A stretch of DNA of 64,000 nt from PFJX01 sp963713085 (GTDB lineage: Bacteria > Pseudomonadota > Gammaproteobacteria > Burkholderiales > Thiobacillaceae): the NCBI GenBank assembly GCA_963713085.1, contig CAVQKQ010000014.1, forward strand, positions 61,072 to 125,071, given 5' to 3'. Position 1 is the first letter of the stretch, and each line of letters starts with the position of its first letter. The translations under genes and the position numbers were made by a program. Shown here in pieces: positions 28,701-35,797 of this stretch. The notes under the pieces were generated by a model, which did no database searches, had not been told where the DNA came from, and worked only from the letters and a program-made list of their open reading frames with translations.

Positions 28701-30345
28701 GGCGGGGGACGACATTCTCCGGGTCCGGTCCCTCAGCCTGGCCAACGGCATTGAGCGCATCGACGGCGGGGGCGGAACCAATGTTCTGGCGGGCACGGTT
28801 GACAACAACCTTATAGACATCCGCGGCATCGAGTTGGTGAACATTGCCCGTATTGACGGCGGACGTGGCAACGACACCCTCATCGGCGATGACGGCGCCA
28901 ACATCCTGGTGGGGGGCGACGGCAACGACACGCTGATCGGCAACGGTGGCGACGACACCTTCCTGGTCACGGGGCAGAACAGCGATTTCGCATACACCAC
29001 CTACGACGGCGGCGATGGATTCGACACGGTGCTGGGCACGGCGGGGGACGACATTCTCCGGGTCCGGTCCCTCAGCCTGGCCAACGGCATTGAGCGCATC
29101 GACGGCGGGGGCGGAACCAATGTTCTGGCGGGCACGGTTGACAACAACCTTATAGACATCCGCGGCATCGAGTTGGTGAACATTGCCCGTATTGACGGCG
29201 GACGTGGCAACGACACCCTCATCGGCGATGACGGCGCCAACATCCTGGTGGGGGGCGACGGCAACGACACGCTGATCGGCAACGGTGGCGACGACACCTT
29301 CCTGGTCACGGGGCAGAACAGCGATTTCGCATACACCACCTACGACGGCGGCGATGGATTCGACACGGTGCTGGGCACGGCGGGGGACGACATTCTCCGG
29401 GTCCGGTCCCTCAGCCTGGCCAACGGCATTGAGCGCATCGACGGCGGGGGCGGAACCAATGTTCTGGCGGGCACGGTTGACAACAACCTTATAGACATCC
29501 GCGGCATCGAGTTGGTGAACATTGCCCGTATTGACGGCGGACGTGGCAACGACACCCTCATCGGCGATGACGGCGCCAACATCCTGGTGGGGGGCGACGG
29601 CAACGACACGCTGATCGGCAACGGTGGCGACGACACCTTCCTGGTCACGGGGCAGAACAGCGATTTCGCATACACCACCTACGACGGCGGCGATGGATTC
29701 GACACGGTGCTGGGCACGGCGGGGGACGACATTCTCCGGGTCCGGTCCCTCAGCCTGGCCAACGGCATTGAGCGCATCGACGGCGGGGGCGGAACCAATG
29801 TTCTGGCGGGCACGGTTGACAACAACCTTATAGACATCCGCGGCATCGAGTTGGTGAACATTGCCCGTATTGACGGCGGACGTGGCAACGACACCCTCAT
29901 CGGCGATGACGGCGCCAACATCCTGGATGGCGGAGCTGGCGCAGACACATTGGTCGGTGGAACGGGCAACGACACCTATCTATTCAACCGCGGCGACGGT
30001 GCGGACAAATGGACGGATACCGATGCCACGGTAGGCAATGTGGACATTGCCTGCTTCGGTGCCGACATCGCCTACGATCAGATTTGGTTCCAGCAAATAG
30101 GCAATGATTTGGAAGCCCTGGTTATTGGTACTGGAGACAAGATTCTGATCAAGGACTGGTACTCGGGTAGCGAAAATCACCTGGAGCTCTTCGAAGCAGG
30201 CGACGGCAAGATGTTGCTGGATAGCCAGGTGCAAGCCCTGGTGGATGCAATGGCCGCCTTTGCCCCGCCGACGGCCGGGCAGACCACGCTGCCAACCAAC
30301 TACCAGGACGCCCTCGCGCCGGTGCTGGCGGGCAACTGGCATTAA
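19741..30345 (+). CDS. Giant RTX protein with lipase-like N-terminus, type I secreted
   Basis: This is a 3,534-residue protein with no signal peptide. Residues 1-330 resemble an alpha/beta hydrolase, with the nucleophile elbow GHSLGG (Ser175). From about 500 many RTX nonapeptides (GGxGxDxLx) bind Ca2+. Residues about 1,357-2,063 hold five RTX modules of the hemolysin-related type (DTYLFDLGDGVDTINE...LEFSHANGSDKVIVNNWF). An Ig-like domain and cadherin-like He_PIG domains follow (about 2,067-2,363 and 2,585-2,785). Residues 2,831-3,395 are five identical 113-residue repeats. The last 140 residues hold a final RTX unit and the C-terminal export region. GGGGAG precedes the ATG. A secreted lipase, adhesin or toxin role is inferred. 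HlyB and HlyD homologues follow. Confidence 0.9.
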   Translation: MSTIQELFQQAQLAEAAYANLRDSAGNIITDVIGAKTALKAEGFSEPQATEFLKQWRVVDQSPPLGFFGNGFSATLFERLDANQQPTGQYTLSIAGSVSPIDFANDLLDLNSGGVAYFQVQSMINYVLRLQAGSTGTTRQVELLTGATAPSLTSTFVSGIGPGITPSQLTITGHSLGGFLGQVYQRIFGSAGVYTYNALGLVRQNAPVFDQLTSLLGLPAGSYSSGPGENLLVPGEPAQLIGTVQGKPQIQIFTETESATINPIDTIPAHKVGPVTNSLVLYDLFAMLDPSLNTANPADGIDMITAILKAASADPSLSLEATLDKLRTLILGPYSAGTVPEDRDSLYANIGELQTALATQPARTIVTLASLSRDQMAALAQTDIAYRYALVNLAPFALTGDDSLYAQHNTNGELDLYDPATGQGALTDLYLQDRAAMLDWVMQFNTEDIPPAATPFGDTFFKLGSFGDRYYFEDETTHTQIRLGETVDLLQPPTDFRHIAFGSDAGETLTGDAKPDHLYGMGGDDILIGNNGSDHLEGGQGYDTYVINSGDGLDTVLDSDGSGVVVLDGIQAQGKASVAEAGNWVQLDANTWQDNEHDLTYQLITQADGTQDLYLMGGDEGTRIKNWHGGDLGIDLGPGGTAPTPIYGLTLTGDLAPIDFDPVNPGVQPNTDALDNVITDPDMAEPGRADALYDSTGNDKLLGLAGDDILYAWRGGDDRLEGGTGNDIIDAGPGDDIATGNAGQDLIWGGTGADRLYAQDEQALDTALLAGETQAGSGLKGDLLDGGDDNDSLVGDDGNDTLAGGAGSDLLLGGGGDDNLMGDDALSNANLDWSFTRNIVTDANGTEYQRIYYNVNATESANGGADVLYGGAGNDWLFGQNGNDVLDGGTGDDVLLGGADADVLLGQGGNDVLIGDDSSLPANRHGDDYLDGGDGNDQLWGGGGSDQLMGGAGDDILWGQGGDDTLDGGAGQDWLMGDDLGVPGTQHGADTLQGGSGDDYLFGQGGDDILRGGQGNDYLQGDDGGLAGEFHGNDTLYGDEGDDTLIGDGGNDILNGGEGNDTLIGDNASNQPLAAEYQGNDTLLGGAGSDQLLGGGGNDMLIGGTGLDYLDGGSGDDVYRFELGDSPLISGTAEGVNDTDGVNRIEFGAGISAANANILQFGQDMALNYSGTDWLWIYGGFNGAIQDFHFADGQDLNWMQLIGQALHNPVIISTTDSGAVMVGGAANDTLSATGGGGTFSGGQGNDTLSGAGGNNIYLYSLGDGTDHVVDTGGLVDADGNPLPNVLRFGDGITAADLSLGLGSLVIRVGTDPNDTIHIGNFNPNDVYGQRAIDWFEFSDGTALSYEELLSKGFDLGGTAGNDVISGTNIADRIEGGEGNDTLNGGYGDDTYLFDLGDGVDTINEAPDIGSTDVLKFGPGIDPADITIIGDGQNLELIHANGSDKVIINNWFANSNSYYKLEQVEFADGTQWTQSQLTAMIVNLTGTAGDDTIDGSDRDETLNGLAGNDTLNGGNGNDTYLFDLGGGVDTINEIDGNAFLDVLKFGSGITPADITFVRNGDNLEFLHANGNDKVIVANWFVPNHDSFQIDSVEFTDGTQWTKTQINALFETITGTAEDDTLYGSGLDETLYGLDGNDTLDGSYGNDTLIGGNGNDTLMGGAGVDIYLFDLGDGVDTIFEEPDHNYSYYNYYSQGWLRFGAGINPDDISVERNGTNLEFSHANGSDKVIVNNWFYYNPQPWGFNYFYQLDGVEFADGTQWTRLQLTTIGLTLTGTVGDDTLYGSGYDETLHGLAGNDVLGGSTGNDTLFGDAGDDILSGGGGDDTLSGGDGNDILYDGGWGNDTYLFDLGGGMDTINVDYGQGYTDVLKFGVGINPNDITVSFNGNNLELSHSNGIDKVIVANWFLGSTGYYQLDRVEFADGTQWTQSQLNTMVLTITGSAGDDTLSGSDRDEILDGLPGNDTLNGGLGNDTYLFDQGGGVDIINEYDSDFSTDVIKFGESINTGDITVSRVGDNLEFHHANGSDKVIVANWFLSTNGLYFNQLDWVEFDDGTKWSAATISQMLSNATPTGYVTLNGTAAQGQELTVTNTLEDADGLGTISYQWQASTNGAPWSNIAGATAASFTLTESQVGQQVRAVARYTDGHGTEEAVTSEATVAVANVNDAPIASAALANQTATQGLAYSFTLPANAFTDPDLAHGDVLNYGATKADGSALPGWLIFNPDTKTFSGTPANEDVGAISLKVTATDQAGLNAMQILNLAVANVNDAPALSAPLDDQQAHAGTAFTYQVPATAFVDIDEGDFLTYNAALANGAALPTWLSFNADTRTFSGTPSAADAGQFDVKVLATDSGGLAAIDVFTLAIDSVAITGTVGNDTLSGSVSNDTLLGLDGNDFLDGGAGADTLVGGMGDDTYVVDDVGDMVTENTDEGTDTVQSGITYTLGANVENLTLTGTAAIDGTGNEFSNILTGNSANNTLTGGVGSDTLMGGAGADVYVFNLGDGIDTIIDDGTVDSNRIVFGLGIMPNDVAYSFDGNTLVLSYGPLGDELRLPNFDLAGLNGSSVASTLQFDNGAVLTLVELLGSASGGENTAPTVGEAINPMLVEEDAAFHFVVPTQTFVDPDSGDELVIAATLSDGTTLPAWLDYDAATQTFSGTPGNGDVGMLDVRLTATDMQGASVSTVFNLSVLNVNDAPELAVPLADQTGRTDTVFSYQVPAGAFTDVDPGDSLSYAAVLADGLPLPDWLDFDAVSRTFIGTPPVSATGVLDIRVTATDESGSLAEDSFRLVVTPVIVRGARITGTNGNDNLAGTAGDDIINGLGGNDIIAGGDGNDVIMGGDGNDTLIGNGGDDTFLVTGQNSDFAYTTYDGGDGFDTVLGTAGDDILRVRSLSLANGIERIDGGGGTNVLAGTVDNNLIDIRGIELVNIARIDGGRGNDTLIGDDGANILVGGDGNDTLIGNGGDDTFLVTGQNSDFAYTTYDGGDGFDTVLGTAGDDILRVRSLSLANGIERIDGGGGTNVLAGTVDNNLIDIRGIELVNIARIDGGRGNDTLIGDDGANILVGGDGNDTLIGNGGDDTFLVTGQNSDFAYTTYDGGDGFDTVLGTAGDDILRVRSLSLANGIERIDGGGGTNVLAGTVDNNLIDIRGIELVNIARIDGGRGNDTLIGDDGANILVGGDGNDTLIGNGGDDTFLVTGQNSDFAYTTYDGGDGFDTVLGTAGDDILRVRSLSLANGIERIDGGGGTNVLAGTVDNNLIDIRGIELVNIARIDGGRGNDTLIGDDGANILVGGDGNDTLIGNGGDDTFLVTGQNSDFAYTTYDGGDGFDTVLGTAGDDILRVRSLSLANGIERIDGGGGTNVLAGTVDNNLIDIRGIELVNIARIDGGRGNDTLIGDDGANILDGGAGADTLVGGTGNDTYLFNRGDGADKWTDTDATVGNVDIACFGADIAYDQIWFQQIGNDLEALVIGTGDKILIKDWYSGSENHLELFEAGDGKMLLDSQVQALVDAMAAFAPPTAGQTTLPTNYQDALAPVLAGNWH
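28232..29926 (+). repeat. Five tandem 339-bp repeats within the RTX gene
   Basis: Five back-to-back copies of a 339-bp unit (113 codons) begin at 28232, 28571, 28910, 29249 and 29588. All five translate identically and look identical at the DNA level by eye, including synonymous sites. Each unit contains RTX nonapeptides at its ends (GGDGNDTLIG and GGRGNDTLIG) around a beta-rich centre. Identity at silent sites points to recent expansion or gene conversion. The copy number may be uncertain in short-read assemblies. Confidence 0.97.
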
Positions 30346-30425
30346 CGGGGTCGGCTCATTAAAGATGACCGTCAAAATAAGTCCACCTCCGGGCTATGAC
30401 CCGGGGGGGCGCAAAGGGAAGGCAC

Positions 30426-32573
30426 ATGCAAGCACAAGGCGACAGTCCCACCGAGGCGATCCATGCCGACAAGTCCGACTCGGGACTTGCTTGTCTGGCC
30501 ATGTTGGCCCGTTTCCATGGCGTGGTGGCGGAACCGGCACAACTGGCCCATGAGTTCGGCAAGGGGGGGCAACCCTTCGGCGTCACAGAAATCCTCCTCG
30601 CCGCCAGGAAACTGGGGCTCAAGGCCAAACAGGCGGCGATACGGATCGACCGATTGGCCACCACGCCTCTGCCTGTCCTGGCCCTGGACCGGGACGGCGG
30701 ATTCTTCATCCTGGCCAAATGCGAGGATGATCAGATCCTGATCCACGACCCCCGCATAGGTCGTCCGCAAACCCTCTCCCGGGCGGAACTGGAGGCTCGC
30801 TGGTTCGGCGAGATCATCCTCTTCACTTCCCGCGCCAGTCTGGCAGGAGAACTGGCCAGGTTCGACTTCACCTGGTTCATTCCCGCCATCGTCAAATACC
30901 GCAAGCTGCTGGGGGAGATCCTGCTGGTTTCCTTCGTGCTCAACCTATTCGCTCTGGTCACGCCTCTGTTCTTCCAGGTGGTAATGGACAAGGTGCTGGT
31001 GCATCGGGGATTGACCACCCTGGACGTGATCGCCGCCGGCTTGCTGGTGGTTTCCATGTTCGAGGTGGTCCTCTCCGGCCTGCGCACCTACGTCTTCGCC
31101 CACACCACCAGCCGCATCGACGTAGAGTTGGGCGCGCGCCTGTTCCGCCACCTGCTCGCCCTGCCCATGGCCTACTTCCAGGCCCGCAGGGTGGGAGACT
31201 CAGTGGCAAGGGTGCGGGAGTTGGAGAACATCCGCCAGTTTCTCACCGGCAATGCCATCACCGTGGTGCTGGATGTATTCTTTTCGGTGGTGTTCATTGC
31301 CGTCATGCTGTTCTACAGCGGCTGGCTGACCCTGATCGTGCTGGCCTCGCTACCCCTCTACCTGCTCCTATCCCTACTTGTCACGCCGCTGCTGCGCGCC
31401 CGTCTGCACGAGAAATTCAACCGGGGCGCGGAGAACCAGGCCTTCCTGGTGGAGACGGTGTCCGGCATCGACACCCTGAAGGCCATGGCGGTGGAGCCCC
31501 AGATGACCCGGCACTGGGACAAGCAGCTCGCCGCCTACGTGGCCGCCGGCTTCAGTACCGCCAAGCTGTCAAGCGTGGCCCACGAAGGTGTCAACATGGT
31601 GGGTAAGCTGGTCACCGTCGCCATCCTCTGGCTCGGGGCCAGGTTGGTGATCGAGGGCCAACTCACGGTCGGCCAGCTCATCGCCTTCAACATGCTGGCC
31701 GGTCGTGTGGCCCAGCCCATCATGCGTCTGGCCCAGTTGTGGACCGACTTCCAGCAGACCGGCATCTCGGTGCAGCGTTTGGGCGACATCCTCAACACCC
31801 GCACCGAGCTGGCCGGCAACAAGTCGTCGTTGCCCGCGCTGTCAGGCCGGATCGAGCTGGATCAGGTGACATTCCGCTACCGGCCGGACGGTCCGGAGGT
31901 GCTGCGCGATGTGACCCTGGCCATCGCGCCGGGGGAGGTGATCGGCGTGGTGGGCCGTTCTGGCTCCGGAAAGAGCACTCTGGCAAAGCTGGTGCAACGC
32001 CTCTATGTGCCGGAACATGGGCGGGTGCTGGTGGACGGCATGGATCTGGCCCTGGCCGAGGCGTCCTCTCTGCGGCGTCAGATCGGCGTGGTGTTGCAGG
32101 AGAACGTGCTGTTCAACCGCAGCATCCGCGAGAACATCGCCCTGGCCGACCCCGGTGCGCCGCTGGAGGCGGTGATGCAAGCTGCCAAGCTGGCCGGCGC
32201 CCACGACTTCATCCTGGAACTGCCGGAAGGCTACGACACGATGGTGGGTGAGCATGGCTCCACCCTCTCGGGTGGCCAGCGCCAGCGTATCGCCATTGCC
32301 CGCGCCCTGATCACGCAGCCCCGCATCCTGATCTTCGACGAGGCTACCAGCGCCTTGGACTACGAATCGGAACGCATCATCCAGCAGAACATGAAGGCCA
32401 TCTGCCAAGGGCGCACGGTGATCGTCATCGCCCACCGTTTGTCCGCCGTCAGGGATGCCAACCGCATCCTGGTCATTGACCGGGGCCAGATCGTGGAGCA
32501 AGGCTCTCACGCCGAATTGCTCGACCACGAGGCCGGCCATTACAGCAGGCTGCATCGCCTGCAACACGCCTGA
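30426..32573 (+). CDS. Type I secretion ABC transporter with C39-like domain (HlyB type)
   Basis: This 715-residue protein has an N-terminal C39-like domain (about 15-135), a six-helix membrane domain (about 150-440), and an ATPase domain with Walker A (GRSGSGKST), signature LSGGQRQR and Walker B (ILIFDEATSALD). At the position of the C39 catalytic Cys the sequence is DSGLACL, so the domain is a non-proteolytic CLD, as in HlyB, expected to bind the unfolded RTX substrate. The ATG at 30426 with GGGAAGG before it is chosen over an upstream start. A short GC-rich hairpin (30389-30404) lies in the gap after the RTX gene and may lower readthrough. hlyD-like follows after 2 bp. Confidence 0.93.
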   Translation: MQAQGDSPTEAIHADKSDSGLACLAMLARFHGVVAEPAQLAHEFGKGGQPFGVTEILLAARKLGLKAKQAAIRIDRLATTPLPVLALDRDGGFFILAKCEDDQILIHDPRIGRPQTLSRAELEARWFGEIILFTSRASLAGELARFDFTWFIPAIVKYRKLLGEILLVSFVLNLFALVTPLFFQVVMDKVLVHRGLTTLDVIAAGLLVVSMFEVVLSGLRTYVFAHTTSRIDVELGARLFRHLLALPMAYFQARRVGDSVARVRELENIRQFLTGNAITVVLDVFFSVVFIAVMLFYSGWLTLIVLASLPLYLLLSLLVTPLLRARLHEKFNRGAENQAFLVETVSGIDTLKAMAVEPQMTRHWDKQLAAYVAAGFSTAKLSSVAHEGVNMVGKLVTVAILWLGARLVIEGQLTVGQLIAFNMLAGRVAQPIMRLAQLWTDFQQTGISVQRLGDILNTRTELAGNKSSLPALSGRIELDQVTFRYRPDGPEVLRDVTLAIAPGEVIGVVGRSGSGKSTLAKLVQRLYVPEHGRVLVDGMDLALAEASSLRRQIGVVLQENVLFNRSIRENIALADPGAPLEAVMQAAKLAGAHDFILELPEGYDTMVGEHGSTLSGGQRQRIAIARALITQPRILIFDEATSALDYESERIIQQNMKAICQGRTVIVIAHRLSAVRDANRILVIDRGQIVEQGSHAELLDHEAGHYSRLHRLQHA

Positions 32574-32575
32574 TC

Positions 32576-33991
32576 ATGAGACTTGCCGCTACCCTGGATC
32601 TTTTCGCCCGCTATGCCCGAGTGTTGCGACATGCCTGGGGAGTACGCAAGCAAATGGACGGTACCGTCCGGCGCGACCACGAAGCGGAATTCCTTCCGGC
32701 CGCCCTGGCGCTCCAGGAAACCCCCGTGCATCCCGCGCCCCGCATCGTCATGGGGTTGATCCTGCTGTTCGCCACACTGGCCGTGGTTTGGGCCGGATTC
32801 GGCAAGATCGACATCGTCGCCAGCGCCCAAGGCAAGCTTATCCCGGACGACCGCTCCAAGATCATCCAACCTATGGAAACGGCGGCGGTGCGTGCCATAC
32901 ATGTGCGCGATGGGCAAACCGTGCAGGCAGGTGATCTCCTGATCGAACTGGACGCCACCGAAACCGAGGCCGACGCCACCCGTATAGGAGAGGATCTCCT
33001 TGCCGCCCAACTGGAATGTGTCCGTGCAGAAGCACTGCTGGAGGCTGTGGCGACGCCGGGCAAGCCCCCGGTAATTGCGCAAGCTGGTGTAGATGCCCCC
33101 CGGCTTGCCGCCGAGCAACGTCTCCTTGCGGGCGAGATTGACGCCTACACTACCCAACTCGATCGGATCGATGCAGACATCGAGCAGCGCGTGGCCGAGT
33201 TGCACACCACCGAGGAGAGCGTGGCCAAACTGGCGCAAACCGCCCCCATCGCCCATGCTCGCGCCCAAGACTACAAAGAACTGCTGGCCCAGAACTTTGT
33301 ATCCCGTCATGGATATCTGGAGAAAGAACAGGTAAGGATCGAGCAGGAACAGGATCTGGCCACCCAGCGCGCCAAGCTGGTGGAAATTAAAGCCGCCATA
33401 TCGTCTGCCCGGCGTCAGCGCGCGGCCCTGGTGGCGGAGACCCGGCGTAGCGCCCTGGACCGCCAGCACCAAGCGGAACAAAAGGTTGCCGACTTGTCCC
33501 AGGAACGGGTCAAGGTCGCGAGCCGGGACCAGTTGATGCGCCTCACTGCACCGGTGGCGGGCATGGTGCAGCAACTGGCGGTACATACCGTGGGCGGAGT
33601 GGTCACCCCGGCGCAACCTTTGATGGTGATCGTGCCCGGCGAGAATTCGCTGGAAGTGGAGGCTTTTATCGAAAACAAGGACATCGGTTTCGTTCACGGG
33701 GGGCAAATGGCCGAGGTGAAGATCGAGACCTTCCCCTATACCAAATACGGGACCCTACGCGGCACGGTCACCCAAGTCTCAAGCGATGCCATCCAGGATG
33801 AGAAGCGCGGACTGGTCTATGTGGCCCGTGTAAAGCTGGTGCGCACGAGCTTGAATGTCGATGGCAAGGCCGTGAATCTCACCCCGGGCATGGCGGTGAC
33901 CGTGGAGATAAAGACCGGCAAACGGCGGGTTATCGAGTACTTCCTGAGTCCGCTCATACAGTATTCAGATGAGAGTCTGAAAGAAAGGTGA
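32576..33991 (+). CDS. HlyD-family type I secretion periplasmic adaptor
   Basis: This 471-residue membrane fusion protein has a cytosolic N-terminus (1-56), one membrane segment (about 57-77), a lipoyl half (GKLIPDDRSKIIQPMETAAV, then VRAIHVRDGQTVQAGDLLIELD), and a long coiled-coil hairpin (about 150-320). A second lipoyl half and beta-barrel domain follow, ending GMAVTVEIKTGKRRVIEYFLSPL, the typical HlyD C-terminus. It bridges the ABC transporter and an outer-membrane TolC channel. No tolC is in the window, so the channel must be encoded elsewhere. Confidence 0.93.
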   Translation: MRLAATLDLFARYARVLRHAWGVRKQMDGTVRRDHEAEFLPAALALQETPVHPAPRIVMGLILLFATLAVVWAGFGKIDIVASAQGKLIPDDRSKIIQPMETAAVRAIHVRDGQTVQAGDLLIELDATETEADATRIGEDLLAAQLECVRAEALLEAVATPGKPPVIAQAGVDAPRLAAEQRLLAGEIDAYTTQLDRIDADIEQRVAELHTTEESVAKLAQTAPIAHARAQDYKELLAQNFVSRHGYLEKEQVRIEQEQDLATQRAKLVEIKAAISSARRQRAALVAETRRSALDRQHQAEQKVADLSQERVKVASRDQLMRLTAPVAGMVQQLAVHTVGGVVTPAQPLMVIVPGENSLEVEAFIENKDIGFVHGGQMAEVKIETFPYTKYGTLRGTVTQVSSDAIQDEKRGLVYVARVKLVRTSLNVDGKAVNLTPGMAVTVEIKTGKRRVIEYFLSPLIQYSDESLKER

Positions 33992-34156
33992 AGCTGCTCT
34001 GAATGGGTCAGACGTAGGTTGAAAACCTGAACCTTTACGATTTATTGAAAGGTCGAATTCCGGACCGTGCTTATTCCTGGCGCCGGATGGCATCCTTGCC
34101 TTGGTCAGTCGCCGGGCATTCCGGTATCATTCCACATCCGTGTATCAGCCAATTTT

Positions 34157-35797
34157 ATGACCCGTTACGTATTCGTCACCGGCGGTGTGGTGTCCTCTCT
34201 GGGGAAAGGCATCGCCGCTGCCTCGCTGGGAGCGATTCTCGAGTCCCGCGGGCTCAGCGTCACCCATCTCAAGCTGGACCCCTACATCAACGTCGACCCG
34301 GGCACCATGAGCCCGTTTCAGCACGGCGAAGTGTTCGTCACCGAGGACGGCGCCGAGACCGACCTGGACCTGGGCCACTACGAACGCTTCACTCGGGCCA
34401 AGATGGGCAAGCGCAACAATTTCACCACCGGCCAGATCTACGAGTCGGTGATCAAGAAGGAGCGACGCGGCGAATACCTGGGCAAGACGGTCCAGGTCAT
34501 CCCCCACATCACCGACGAGATCAAGGTCTTCATCAAGCGCGGCGCCGAGGGCGCCGACGTGGCCATCATCGAGGTAGGCGGCACGGTGGGCGACATCGAG
34601 TCCCTGCCGTTTCTGGAGGCCATCCGCCAGATGGGCATCGAGGAGGGTAGGAGCGGCTGCTGCTTCATCCACCTGACCCTGCTGCCCTACATCCCCACCG
34701 CCGGCGAGTTGAAGACCAAGCCGACCCAGCACTCGGTCAAGGAACTACGCGAGATCGGCATCCAGCCGGACGTGCTGCTGTGCCGGGCGGACCGCTCCAT
34801 CCCCCAGGAGGAGCGGCGCAAGATCGCCCTGTTCTGCAACGTCATGCCGGAAGCGGTGATCGAGGCCCTGGACGCCAGTTCCATCTACCAGATCCCGGCC
34901 ATGCTGCACGATCAGATGCTGGACGAGATCGTCTGCCACAAGCTGGACCTGCTGGCCAAGGCAGCGGACCTGTCGGTGTGGAAACGCCTCATAGACGCCC
35001 TGGAACACCCGGAACACGTGGTGGAGGTGGCCTTCGTGGGCAAGTACGTGGATCTCACCGAATCCTACAAGTCCCTGACCGAGGCCCTGACCCACGCCGG
35101 CATCCATACCCGCAGCAAGGTCAACATCCACTACATCGATTCCGAGGCCATCGAGCGGGACGGCTGCGGGATACTGGCCGCCATGGACGCCATCCTGGTC
35201 CCGGGCGGTTTCGGCAAGCGCGGCACGGAAGGCAAGATCGCCGCCATCCGCTATGCCCGGGAACAGGGCATCCCCTACCTGGGCATCTGCCTGGGCATGC
35301 AGTTGGCGGTGGTGGAATTCGCCCGGGACGTGGCCGGCATGGCCGGCGCCCATTCAACCGAATTCGAGGTCGAGACGCCTTATCCGGTGATCGGCCTGAT
35401 CACCGAGTGGCAGGCGGCGGACGGCCATATCGAGCGGCGCGACGCAAAATCCGACCTGGGCGGGTCCATGCGCCTGGGTGGCCAGGTCTGCAAATTGACC
35501 GAGGGCAGCCTGGCCCGCGAGATCTACGGCAAGGGCGAAGTCGTCGAGCGCCACCGCCATCGCTACGAAGTGAACAACAGCCTGTTGGCCGATCTGGAGG
35601 CTGCCGGCCTGATCGTGGCCGGACGGGCGCCGGGCACCAACCTGTGCGAGATGGTGGAATTGCCCCGGACGGTGCATCCCTGGTTCGTCGGTTGCCAGTT
35701 CCACCCGGAATTCACCTCCAACCCGCGTGACGGCCATCCGCTGTTCAAGGCCTTCGTGGCGGCGGCATTGCGCAACCAGGAGGGGCGGAACTCATGA
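34157..35797 (+). CDS. pyrG: CTP synthase
   Basis: This 546-residue enzyme makes CTP from UTP, ATP and glutamine. The synthetase domain starts MTRYVFVTGGVVSSLGKGIA, with LKLDPYINVDPGTMSP. The C-terminal class I glutaminase has PGGFGKRG, the nucleophile LGICLGMQLA and the His/Glu pair QFHPEF. The frame opens upstream, but this ATG gives the universal N-terminus. It leads a core operon and overlaps kdsA by 4 bp (ATGA). Confidence 0.97.
   Translation: MTRYVFVTGGVVSSLGKGIAAASLGAILESRGLSVTHLKLDPYINVDPGTMSPFQHGEVFVTEDGAETDLDLGHYERFTRAKMGKRNNFTTGQIYESVIKKERRGEYLGKTVQVIPHITDEIKVFIKRGAEGADVAIIEVGGTVGDIESLPFLEAIRQMGIEEGRSGCCFIHLTLLPYIPTAGELKTKPTQHSVKELREIGIQPDVLLCRADRSIPQEERRKIALFCNVMPEAVIEALDASSIYQIPAMLHDQMLDEIVCHKLDLLAKAADLSVWKRLIDALEHPEHVVEVAFVGKYVDLTESYKSLTEALTHAGIHTRSKVNIHYIDSEAIERDGCGILAAMDAILVPGGFGKRGTEGKIAAIRYAREQGIPYLGICLGMQLAVVEFARDVAGMAGAHSTEFEVETPYPVIGLITEWQAADGHIERRDAKSDLGGSMRLGGQVCKLTEGSLAREIYGKGEVVERHRHRYEVNNSLLADLEAAGLIVAGRAPGTNLCEMVELPRTVHPWFVGCQFHPEFTSNPRDGHPLFKAFVAAALRNQEGRNS

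Noticed and set aside
28268..29833. Repeated 69-codon and 112-codon frames inside the RTX repeat array
   Set aside because: They recur with the 339-bp DNA repeat and are out of frame with the RTX protein; they are shadows, not genes.
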